Source of the DNA: Nemopilema nomurai
Lineage: Eukaryota; Cnidaria; Scyphozoa; Rhizostomeae; Rhizostomatidae
Assembly: GCA_003864495.1 (NCBI GenBank)
Contig: ML133432.1
Coordinates: 1,947,760 to 2,011,759 of the forward strand
DNA length: 64,000 nucleotides
Direction: 5' to 3'
Shown: positions 54,479 through 64,000 of the stretch, piece after piece
Layout of the letters: each line of letters starts with the position of its first letter
Position numbering within the stretch: the first letter of the stretch is position 1
Made by a program: the position numbers and the translations under genes
Notes under the pieces: generated by a model
Databases searched by the model: none
What the model was told of the DNA's origin: nothing
What the model saw: the letters and a program-made list of their open reading frames with translations, nothing else

Positions 54479-54605
54479 TTTGACAGTCTATGTAAGCACT
54501 GTACAAAATATCAATTTTTAGTGTTTCCAAAATGAAAGATGAAACCTAGCACCACCTTAAAAAAGAAGGGTATGCTGAATAAAATTCACAGTTGAATCTA
54601 GATCA

Positions 54606-55025
54606 GTGGACATTGAGTTGATGTTTAGACCACAAAATGGAAGAAAAAGACCACTAATCTTCAATGAGCAATCATGCAAGAGACCTCTAACAGTTTACTT
54701 CTTGAAGGAGGAACTACAGGAGAGCTTTTTCACTCAAGAAAGAAATCTTATGTCATCTTGCATCAAAAGTTTGAATTATCATAACTGCATTGTAAAAAAG
54801 AATTCTACAAAGAAACCTATGAGAACAACAAACAACAAGGGATTTTTTGCAGATGTGAGCACAGTTTTAATTATTAGTTGCTTTCAAAAAAGGAGAGCAC
54901 CCCTTTGCCCTGATCCTTTTCTCCAAAATCAGTATTCTCCGCAAAAAATGTACAAAAACATAACAGTATTTGAAAATCAAACTTGTCTATACCTCCATAA
55001 CCTTAGTGTATCTCCACTAAATTAG
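54606..55025 (+). other. 139-codon open frame, unsupported
   Basis: The longest frame in this stretch but with no recognisable motif, and codon content follows the local AT-rich composition. It would be the upstream region of the minus-strand candidate. Listed only to account for the interval. Confidence 0.12.
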
Positions 55026-55294
55026 AAAGATGCAAACACCGATAACTTTCATTTAAAATTTGCATGGACCACATTTCATATAGGCAATATGGACAGTGGA
55101 AGTAGTTTTTGATTTAAACATGATGTCTTTTAACTGAACAACTATTTACTTGTCATAGACAGGGAATGATTTTAACCTGTTCAAAGGCCAACGCCTTCCT
55201 TTCAAAGATGTCCAATTGCATTGAATGCAAGTATTTATCTTTTGACACTTTTTACATTCGGGCAGCATTACTAAACATATCCAAGGTCAACGTG

Positions 55295-55468
55295 ATTTCT
55301 CGCGAATAGCAACTGGTGAGGCTACTCCATTCCCTTCCTCAACAAAATGGCGGGAAGCTTTCGAAAAAGACTGGATCGAGCATCCTATTGTTTTCTCGCC
55401 TTTGACAAACTGCGGCCAGCCAATAAAATGGCGGGACCACTTTGTTATTGTATTTTGGCGGGAAAATT
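55295..55468. promoter_or_regulatory. E2F/CCAAT promoter-like cluster
   Basis: It contains TTTTGGCGGGAAAA at about 55454 (a consensus E2F site), AAATGGCGGGA at about 55345 and 55426, TTTCTCGCGAA at about 55298 and a CCAAT box at 55420. Such clusters mark promoters of S-phase genes. It could drive the minus-strand candidate at 54478 or a plus-strand transcript; neither is confirmed. Confidence 0.5.
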
Positions 55469-55539
55469 CAAGCATTTCGTAGCGGAGAACACAACACGAA
55501 GGTACTTGAGGAATGGCGGGCAGTCATGTGAAACTTAGA

Positions 55540-57190
55540 TTAGATCACAAATCAAGATATTTTGAATTTGCAATTTGTTCAAATACTCATCTACAAACGT
55601 CATGCCAACTCATATTAGTTGGAAATTAGTTGCCAATTTCATGAAAGAAGCTCATAAAAGAAAAGTGAAGTCACACAGAAAACGTGAAGCCACATGAAGA
55701 AAAGTGATGTGTTATGAGCCGCAAAAATATCAATTTTTCCCAGACAACGTCATTTGGACGTTTTAGTTTAGAATTCTATCAGAATGTTAGAAAAAATCAA
55801 GAATGTTACCTAAATAATTCCCAAAAAATCCTAGAAAGGTTTTTCACCTTTACCTTCAAAATATTTCGATACAGAATTCAATAGTAAAATGAATAATATT
55901 CAAAAGTGCTACTTACTAAAACCAGTTGCTGAAATATTTTAATATTTGCAGAGCGAAGTGAGTTTTAGGCCACATAACAGTTGGCTTCCCGCCGTAACAG
56001 CTGTACTAACATTATTCAAATCTGATTTCACTGCTAATAACGGTACTGAGAGCAAAATTAACTGTAAAAAGTGGCAAACACACTTACTCGAAACCATGTT
56101 ATTCTTCGAATTCCATCTTGCTCTGCATCCTAGAGAATTATCATTCAAATGATGCAGAGATGCAGGCGTGGACGAAGACTTCCTCCAACGGACACACTGA
56201 AATTGCCTCTCTTTGAATCTGAGGTATAAAAAAGGCGCGAAACTGAACCGAAGAGTGCACGTGTTACTTTTGCATTAAATGGGATTGCTTATCAAAATCA
56301 CCAGAATTGCATTAGAATCATCTGGAAACAGAATTAACGGCCATAGTACAATTTGACAACAGGGACCGCGATGTAACATGCAATAAGCAACAAGTGGCGA
56401 TTCTAGCCTAGGAAACTGGGTAAGAGGCGTTTCACAACGATGAAAGTTAGAGCGAGCGGCAAATAAAACGAACTCTTACGTAATCACGTTCTATGAATAA
56501 AATCAACTAAAAACTCTCGATTAAATCTATACTTACAATATTTATAGCTAAATGTCATGTGATTATTCATCAACAACGCATACGTGACATTTGACAGGAG
56601 AGTGAGCCTGTTTCAACTGCAGGGGAAGGGGGTCGATAACTGAAATCCCTTGAATAGTATTTTACAGAACAATATAGTTATTAAATAACACCTTACTTTA
56701 AGGCGGGTGCCAAAATGTTTTTCAAAATTTATTATTATTTTTGTACGATTAGAATAATAAATTCTGACTTTAACTCCACATAAACAGGTCCTGTATTCAC
56801 GTTCTACGAACATTGTGTCAAATCAATTGCATAAAAGCAGTACTTTACATAACTTGAGGTATCAAGTTTCGGAGACGGAGCTACGAGGTTGAACATGTGG
56901 AGGGCTAAGATTCAAGTTTAATGACATCAGAGGATCCATCATTGTTGGGTCCAACGCCAAAATTATCTTTCTGATATAGCCTTCTAGAGTGGCTAAAGAT
57001 GCATCTCTATAACTAAAACCTACAGTTCGTCGATTATCATTGACTATCAATTTGCAGAAAGAAATTCGGAGGGGGGGAGTCAAGCTAACTTTTGGTGATG
57101 GACGTTGGGAAAAGGAAAAAAGTTGCCCGTTGGCTCAAATTAATCATCTCAATCATGTTGAATTGACTGTGAGAATTTTACTTCCTGAAC
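55540..57190. other. Gene-poor region
   Basis: It includes a TATAAAA near 56225 followed by GGCGCGAAAC, with no reading frame behind it, and overlapping plus and minus frames at 55939-56152 with no known motif. 56880-57005 is the second copy of the dispersed repeat at 23285. Confidence 0.35.
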
Positions 57191-57197
57191 ATAAATG

Positions 57198-57293
57198 CAG
57201 GGGCGTAAATTTTGCCCTATTCCCATAGAAATCCAATGTCTTTATGCCCCATTTCTACCACGAAACCCTGAAAATACCCTAGTTGCGCCCCTG
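57198..57293. mobile_element. 96-bp mini-MITE with hAT-like ends
   Basis: It begins CAGGGGCGTAAATTTTG and ends with the complement of CAGGGGCGCAACTAGG. The outer eight bases are perfect inverted repeats. Flanking octamers do not match. Confidence 0.6.
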
Positions 57294-57299
57294 AAATGT

Positions 57300-59630
57300 G
57301 CAGATTTTTTATCTTGATATTTTTCAAGAGGCCATGTCTTATGATTAGACATCAAATTTACATTTCAATGGGAGTTATCTACTGAATTGATGCTAAAAAA
57401 GACAAACAATAGAAATCTAACTCAATATATTAGGAAATTGATGTAATATAGTCAAGCAGAATGGAATGAACATTTTGTTTTCCATTCATTAGAAAACGGT
57501 AAAAAAATGCGAAATCATGGAACATTTTTACAAATCTGTTTGAGAATAACATTGACCTAACTTATCTGAATAAATATTTGGAGGAAGTGAAAAGTATTTC
57601 AGAGTCAAATAAGAGTAACGTGTCTAACTTGGTATCAATAAATGTAACATCTGCCGTTGGAGGTGTTGGTGAAGAGTGCAGCATAAAACGAATCGAAACG
57701 AAACGAATAATTCAAGAACTCCACTTTCGCGAGCAGAAACTTTCTGTAAAAAGAATGACTGCAGTAAGTGTAGAAGTATTGAAGCTGTATCTCCCAGGAA
57801 GGTGTAAAAGATACATTACACAGTCAGTAAAAAAGCAAATAATTGTACACTTGCTCATAATGCAATTAAAAAGTAAAGAGCAACTTCTGGTCAACGTTCA
57901 TCAAATTGACTTTACTTGCAAATAAGTGAACCAAACCTTGAAAACCAAATTGAGGATGATCGATGTGATTTGAGTAAGCAGTCAACAGACAACGGCCAAA
58001 AAGGGAAGTCCGGATGGATGAGAGGAATCGAGAAAATACTCCGATCGTTCACGTTGGACAAGTTCGCAAGTGCGCATATCATTCATAACTAGTTATGGGG
58101 CTATTATTAATAAAATCAAGAGCATTTTCTTAGGAACATCTTCGGTGAAAAGAAACAAGACAGTCGGAACGGATTGTCATGCTGCTGTACGTTGTAAAGA
58201 TATCATCAATGCCACAATTCTGAAGAAGATAATACGGTAGGGAATATAAACGGGATTCCCACAACAAAATTTGTAAAGTTGCTGTTGCTACAGGAATAAG
58301 TACACATAACAAGAACAAGATGCGTTACAGTGCTCGTGCGGTGTCACGGAATCATCATCAAGTCTGCAAAATCTACATGGATAATGATGCCCCTCAATTA
58401 TTTGATCACGAATAATATTTTCAAATGATTTTATGCATAAAGGGAATTCTATCAAAGAACATCGTTTGCTCAGGGACAAAAAGCATATTGAAAAGCTAAA
58501 AATGCATAGAACTGCCTCAGACGTTGGCCTCGCAGGAAGAAACTTGTAAAATATTTTTTATTGAAGTCGCTGTCAACAGAGCTGTCTGTCGAGCCAACGA
58601 CACTGTTCTGGCATCTGAAGAACTGGTGCTTTATTGAATGAGAAGTTAAAGGGCATGGGAGATTATTAGATAAAAGTAGAACTGGCAGCGGTAAGGTGGC
58701 TTTTGATACACAATTTTCATATGACTTGCCCTCTGGAAACCACTAGCATGGTTGCTTTTAGGGTAAGTGAGACAATCTAAAACTCAAACGAGTTGAAGTC
58801 TGAAATTATTCGTTGTCATTTCAGATGTTAACATTGCCGAGCTGAGTGATATATAAGTGTAGTGGTGTAAAGTACAGTAAATAGTTACAAAAATACATGG
58901 TCCATGGTACAAATGAGTTTGCCTCCTTCTTTCCCAGGATAACCACTAGGTATGCTCTTAGATGCCTTACCTTTTAGCACGCAGGGAATATGGTCAGAGG
59001 AAAGAGAAATTGAGACTGAATCAATAATTAGTGAGGAAGCAATGGATGTCAAAACTGATATGAGTATGCCCATTCTGGCCGATGGATTTAGCTTTCATAT
59101 CAATATCATACTCTATATTCTTCCAGCTTTGGTTTCTTTACCGGGCGATCAAGGTCTTGATCACAGTTTTTGCATTACCACGAAAAAGCATGGCTGTAGA
59201 GAGTGGGTCTAAAGTATTGAAAAATGTTGAAGCACTGCTTTTACAACATCCTGCTGTTCAAGGGAATGCACTCAAAAGATCAAAGACCCATTCGGCTACT
59301 CAACAAAGAGTCTGCTTTAACGCAACTCAGGTCCACCTTTTAGAACAAAGACAAACGAATAACTTTGGTAGATCTGGACTTGTGGGTCTTTTCAAAGTTA
59401 GTTAATAAGGTGTGATAACCTCAATACTAAACGATTCATTTTGACTCTTTCAGACAACGTCAAAAATAAAGGAGAAACTGGGAAGAGATTACGTGAAATA
59501 TCCATCAAAATTAGAAGCTTTTACAAAACCGGAGATTCTATGATGTACCCTTTTCGCCACAATTTCATGGAGGAGATCCACAGCGACCACACCAAAGCCC
59601 GAAATCTCATGCAGCGGTACCGCCTTATTG
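57300..59630. other. Region of unassigned frames
   Basis: A 115-codon plus frame (57578-57925: TKRIIQELHFREQKLSVKRM) and plus frames at 58952-59212 and 59082-59405 look somewhat protein-like, but I recognise no family or convincing splice structure. Confidence 0.25.
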
Positions 59631-59635
59631 AAGTT

Positions 59636-59925
59636 GATCAATCCAACCCACTTTTAAAATTGATCAATCCAACCAACATTGAAACGCAATCCGTCCAACA
59701 CACTTTAAAAGTTGATCAATCCAACCCACTTTGAAAGGTGATCCATCGAACACACTTTTAAAGTTGATCTATTCAACCCACTCTAAAAATTCATCAATCC
59801 ACCCACTTTGTAAGTTTATCCATACAACCCACTTTTAAGCTTTATCAATCCAATCCATTTTAAAAGTTGATCTAATCAACCTATTTTAAAAGTTGACCCA
59901 ACCAACCCACTTGTTAAGATTCTTT
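59636..59925 (+). repeat. Tandem array of ~26-bp units (left)
   Basis: About eleven diverged units of the type GATCAATCCAACCCACTTT separated by AAAAGTT. Its complement forms the array at 62484-62612. Confidence 0.85.
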
Positions 59926-59983
59926 TAAGAATCTTTCGAGAGAGTTAGTCATTAGAATCTTTTGGACAACTTGGAACATGATG

Positions 59984-60262
59984 CAAGGGACAGCTCTTGG
60001 GTGGTTTAGCTCTTATCTTACTAACCGAAGTTAGTATAAATCTGTAAATGGTTTCAATTCTAGTCATTTGAGTTTTATTTTTGGTATTCTCCAAGGGTTT
60101 GTCCTTGGGCCTTCTAATTTTATTGATGATCTTCCCATATCGTCTTCCAAGATTTCGTCCTCCCTTTCTGTTGATGATACAAACATCTACTTCGAAGCTC
60201 ATAGTTTAATTACTCTCAACAAAGTTGTGAACAAACACTCAAGAAAGCCCAAACTTTTCTAA
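59984..60262 (+). pseudogene. LINE reverse transcriptase fragment (CR1/jockey-like)
   Basis: One frame with a single stop reads QGTALGWFSSYLTNRS, then YKSVNGFNSSHLS, GILQGFVLGPSNFIDDLP and SVDDTNIYFEAHSLITLNK. The order (SYLTxR, QGxVLGP, DDLP, xxDD) is that of CR1/jockey-type RT. The Phe/Tyr-Ala before the DD box is Ser-Val here and several residues are lost, so it is non-functional. Confidence 0.8.
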
Positions 60263-62483
60263 ATCAGAGTCTAGTGGAACTGACGGCTTCAAGGCTGTGA
60301 ACTGGATAAATTTCTTGCCTCTAAATACCATATTTAAGGAAGGTTTATTAGAAATATTTATCATAAATAGTTAACATCTAAAATAAACTGTTTTTTTTTT
60401 GGTAATGAGGAAGGTTTCATTCAAAATAATTGCAGCCAAAGAAATGTCATAACTTTTTCTGGTGCAAGTTTTTCATTCTGAAGTAAAAAATGTATTCTTT
60501 TAGTCAAAATGCCATGTCTTTAAATTGTAAGTGCAGTCCAAGAACAATACCTCACTTTATTTGTGAGGCTGTAGTGGTAAATTCCTTTTACGCAAACCTT
60601 TATGCCCAACTCGAAACGATCTAAAAGGAGGAGATCAAGATCCATATGAGTAAATGTCATTATTTTGTTTCAGGTAGCAAAAAATTTTGTGGTCGATTCT
60701 TTGCCAGATATGTATGTGCAACCTGCAAAGTTTTGAAATATTAGAATCGACTTTATAAAAATTAATGCATCAAGTGTCTATATACATATTTCTTTAATAC
60801 AATAATTTATTTTATCATAATAGTTGTTGGGAATGAATGTGCATAATTTTTGCAGTGCATTGTTGCAGAAGAAATTAAGTAGCAAGTATGCGGTTGAAAT
60901 ATATTTGAAATAGCAATAATGCTTTTGTAAAAAAGCCTAGCTTCCCATATACAGTATATTGTACCAGATTTCTTTGGAACAATTCACGGAACATTTTGGC
61001 TTTGTAAAATGTGTAGGAAACTCGGCGAAATTTGATTAACTTGCATTGCAAAATTTATTGGCAGTTATGCTACTTCGGAGGAGCAAAAGAAGTAGAGGTG
61101 AAAATGTTTACGATGTGAAAAAGGAGGCAAGGAGTTCTTTGAAAACTTTGCAATTTTTAGCATAGTCTGTAAAATGGATGCAAGTGAATAGAAGATGTTC
61201 CTATGAAGTTGTGAATGGAGAACGAAGTTCAAGGCTCCTCCGGCGGTTGGCATGCTTCGCAGGAGCTGGCGGAATGAAGAAAAAGAAGACGAAGAAATAT
61301 ATTGCAAACGGATGGCAAGGCAAATGAAAAGAAGGGCAGGCAAATGTGCCTCCTTCTGATCATGATTGCCGACATTTGCATCGGAGAAGAAAAGCATTAA
61401 GGTAATCATTCATAAATCTCCTTTTCTCTTCGACTTTGTCCAAATTTGAATTATTCGAGAAAATTTTCATCAGAGCAAAACTGAATTTTCAAACTCGATG
61501 TACATTGTCTAGATAAAAAATCAAGTCCTACAAATTGCAGTAACCCAAATTAAACTATTTAAGCCAAAAACGTTAAATATGTTGCAAAAATGCTTAGCTT
61601 TGGGTCATTGATTCTTTACATCTGATCACGAAAAGCACAATAATAAATTACAATACATTATAATAAACAAAGTTCGTAAATGCTAGTATATTCTGAATGA
61701 AAAGCTCACTGCTCGTTCAATGAAATACATTTCTTCAAACTGTTTGACATCTTTGACATAAAAGTCATCGTTTGAAGTCCCTTCTAGGAAATTCGCAAGG
61801 CAACTGTCCAGCGGTTGGAAAAACTTCGTTTTTGCTGCTGTCCTTTTGCTGAAGAAAAACTTCGTTTCAGGATGTATGCAGTTAGGACAGCGTTCCCATA
61901 AGTACAGATACTTGGACTCATACAACACACATTGCATGATTCTTGGCTCCTGCTAGAAGCAACCAGTTTCAGCAGAGATCCGAGCTTTAACACGAATACA
62001 TCATTGGTTCTTGTCGAAAGTAAAAGCTTTTTGCAGAAATCCTGCTAAACCTCTTCCCATGATAGGCTGACACTTGTTAGCTTAACGCGAAGGTACATAG
62101 TCTGTGATGGATCATACTAACTAAGAATGGCATACTGAAAGCCAGACTTTACCAGCTCTTTCCGGCTTCAGGGCTCAAACCTATTTTTTATATTGTCGTT
62201 ACAATTATTCCAATTACCACAACGAGTGGACCAAAGATCTAATTTCCTTCAAGGTGCTCAGGTGGAAATAAAATTGCTTTATTGAATAAATAGAGTAGCA
62301 TGTATTATCAAGCTATTTTATTTGAGATAACACAAGATAAAAAAATAACTCCGACAAAAAATTACTGGAGCACGAGAGAGACCGGATGCCAGCTAATGCC
62401 ATTGATGCCGGGAATCCCTGTTTGTGCCTGGTCACTGCCTCGACCCCACCGGGGCCTTCTTCGACTTTGAATGGAAAAGTGAC
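60263..62483. other. Interior between mirror arrays
   Basis: Minus frames 61065-61409 (114 codons) and 61683-61937 (84 codons, with WERCPNCIHPETKFFF) may be decayed coding parts of the element bounded by the arrays. Neither is recognised. Confidence 0.3.
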
Positions 62484-62612
62484 CGTGTTAAAAGTGGGTT
62501 GAATGGATCAACTTTAAAAGTGGGTTGGATGGATAAACTTTAAAAGTGGGTTGGATGGATTAACATTAAAAGTGGTTTTGATGGATTAACATTAAAAGTG
62601 GTTTTGATTGAT
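62484..62612 (-). repeat. Tandem array of ~27-bp units (right, inverted)
   Basis: Five units of the type TTAAAAGTGGGTTGGATGGA, the complement of the array at 59636-59925. Mirror-image subterminal arrays suggest the two ends of one foldback-type element of about 3 kb. Confidence 0.85.
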
Positions 62613-62886
62613 CAGAAATGACCAGATTGAGCAAATTGCAAAAAAATTTAAGGTTTCATTTAAGTAATAGGGAATGGAACCTCGCCATTCTTTTGCTGAT
62701 TGCTGTTACCACTGCTTGAGTGCCCATTGAAGGGCATTTTGCATCTTTTTCTGAAGTTAACCACAAACTAGAGGACGAAGCGAGTACACGCCACATCCTA
62801 GGGTTTCCAAAATATTATCAAAACCATCTAGGAGATTGGACTTTATTTTGGACACATTCCTGGCACCCAAGGAAACATGAATCCAT

Positions 62887-64000
62887 GTAATTGCTTCCTC
62901 CCACGTTTTGCAAATTGTTGACTTCAGTTTAAATCCGTGTATTTCTGCAGAATGTATATGTAATGCAAGTATATCACATACGCTAATAAGAGACCCTGGT
63001 TTGTACGCCTGTATTCCTCTTATCCTGAATCACGACTGACTTACCTTCGTAGTTACATTCACTTAACCTACACGGATTTCGTTACAATCAGGATGAGCTG
63101 AATTTTGTAACGCAGGGAATCAAATTGTGTCATTGCATTAAGAGTGGTACCATTCATTTGGTACTTTCAAGAAATCAGATTGTCATAAAATATATGGTTA
63201 ACATTTGCTTGTTGTTTGATTAACCTTTTTGCTTCCCGTATTATTTTGCTTCTTTCCAAAAAGCTAAAGTTCTCACACGATGAGTCAATAATTATTAAGA
63301 AAAGCAAACCAAACTTTTGAAAAAGAGCATAAATTAAACTGAAGACCCAGCAGCTTGTCTCGGCAAGCAAGGTCTCTGGGGCGCGGTAGAAAGGGTGTGG
63401 CTAAAGACAAATTTGGCCACCCTCTACTTCAAAACTTGAGTCAGAGGCCCTGTGTATGAAATATTTCTTCAGTGCTTATAGATAGATCTCAAAAACTGAT
63501 ATATTCCACGACGGTAATTATTTCTGGTATTGCTAGTTAACACAATATATTGCTGGTTAAGTATTTTGTCGAATATTATTCTTGTCCTTCTTCAGCCAGC
63601 GTTACGACTGACACTCTACTCTCCAATTTAGCCCGATTTGCCAAAGGCTCCATTGACCTGTCTCGTAGTTTAGTTAAAACATAAGGTGGGACTTTTGATC
63701 ATCACTTGAATACTAAGTAGGGTCTATTGCGCGCAGGACAAGAATCGTAGCGCACGGAGCGTAAAATTTGATGTTGTTGCCTGTGCTAGTTACCAAATGC
63801 CATTAGAAAGAGGCAAATTACACCGGTAAAACTCCATCATTTCGAATTTATAGTAAGACATTTGCTGACTAAAGGTCGACCACCACTTGAGCAAACTAAA
63901 AGAAGATTTGAAAGAAAAGAAAACCCCGTGCGCACGAGCAAATGGAGACGGAATGACAGCCAGAATCACATTGCAGCTGTAAATCGACGAAGAAAGGTTA
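62887..64000. repeat. Dispersed long repeat, copy B (uninterrupted, runs off window)
   Basis: Collinear with 36957-38775 but without the 658-bp insertion. The join reads CCTGTGCTAGTTACC near 63780. The copy continues to the last base, so its right end is outside the window. Confidence 0.9.

Noticed and set aside
56221..56300. TATA box with GGCGCGAAAC as a histone-type promoter
   Set aside because: No histone or other reading frame follows within the expected distance on the plus strand.
59441..59734. 97-codon plus frame ending in VDQSNPL repeats
   Set aside because: Its second half is translated tandem repeat, and the first half has no known motif.

Overview
This window looks like nuclear DNA of a multicellular animal. 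It is AT-rich, has spliced genes with GT-AG introns, and carries animal-type transposable elements: a Ty1/copia element primed by initiator tRNA-Met, an RLE-type LINE, a Penelope-like element, hAT pieces and many foldback elements. The clearest host gene is a protein phosphatase 2A catalytic subunit with the same intron positions, as I recall them, as vertebrate PPP2CA/PPP2CB. The mobile-element mix and a P2X7-tail-like gene suggest a marine invertebrate, perhaps a cnidarian; that placement is inference.

Layout. 0-4 kb: a minus-strand gene with two C2H2 zinc fingers in two phase-matched exons. 4.8-8.2 kb: a dead LINE with a restriction-like endonuclease, holding a 15-bp coding minisatellite. 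8.2-12 kb: gene-poor, with one TA-flanked MITE. 12.17-21.7 kb: the PP2A catalytic subunit in seven exons, nearly complete, with a one-base frame break in exon 1 and a 1.2-kb foldback element in intron 1. 22.8-24.5 kb: 65-bp and 22-bp tandem repeats. 24.6-26.9 kb: two hAT transposase tails and a long intact reading frame of a repeat-associated family. 28.3-29.2 kb: two palindromic elements. 29.7-31.1 kb: a Penelope GIY-YIG domain between inverted arms. 31.7-34.9 kb: a hAT-like element with a second hAT nested in it. 35.0-38.8 kb: a 107-bp tandem array, a partial MITE, and a dispersed repeat interrupted by a 658-bp element with an exact 8-bp target duplication. The uninterrupted version of that repeat is at 62.9-64.0 kb. 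38.87-41.18 kb: a TTAA-flanked inverted-repeat transposon carrying a gene like the cytoplasmic tail of P2X7. 46.3-49.1 kb: a tandem array whose units share a strongly conserved core of about 105 nt that can form four hairpins, with a compensatory base change. 49.75-53.25 kb: a decayed Ty1/copia element with LTRs, PBS and polypurine tract, interrupted by an antisense exon resembling the BAH exon of RERE/atrophin genes. 54.3-55.5 kb: a possible minus-strand gene start with an E2F/CCAAT promoter-like cluster. 57-62.6 kb: a mini-MITE, a LINE RT fragment and mirror-image subterminal arrays.

The host genes (zinc finger, PP2A, a possible RERE exon, the 54-kb candidate) show no functional link to one another. 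Most of the rest is layered mobile-element debris. The most unusual items are the structured tandem array at 46.3-49.1 kb, the P2X7-tail cargo in a TTAA transposon, and the RERE-like exon inside a copia element. Exon calls were made by eye from reading frame, splice sites and remembered family motifs; no database search was possible.
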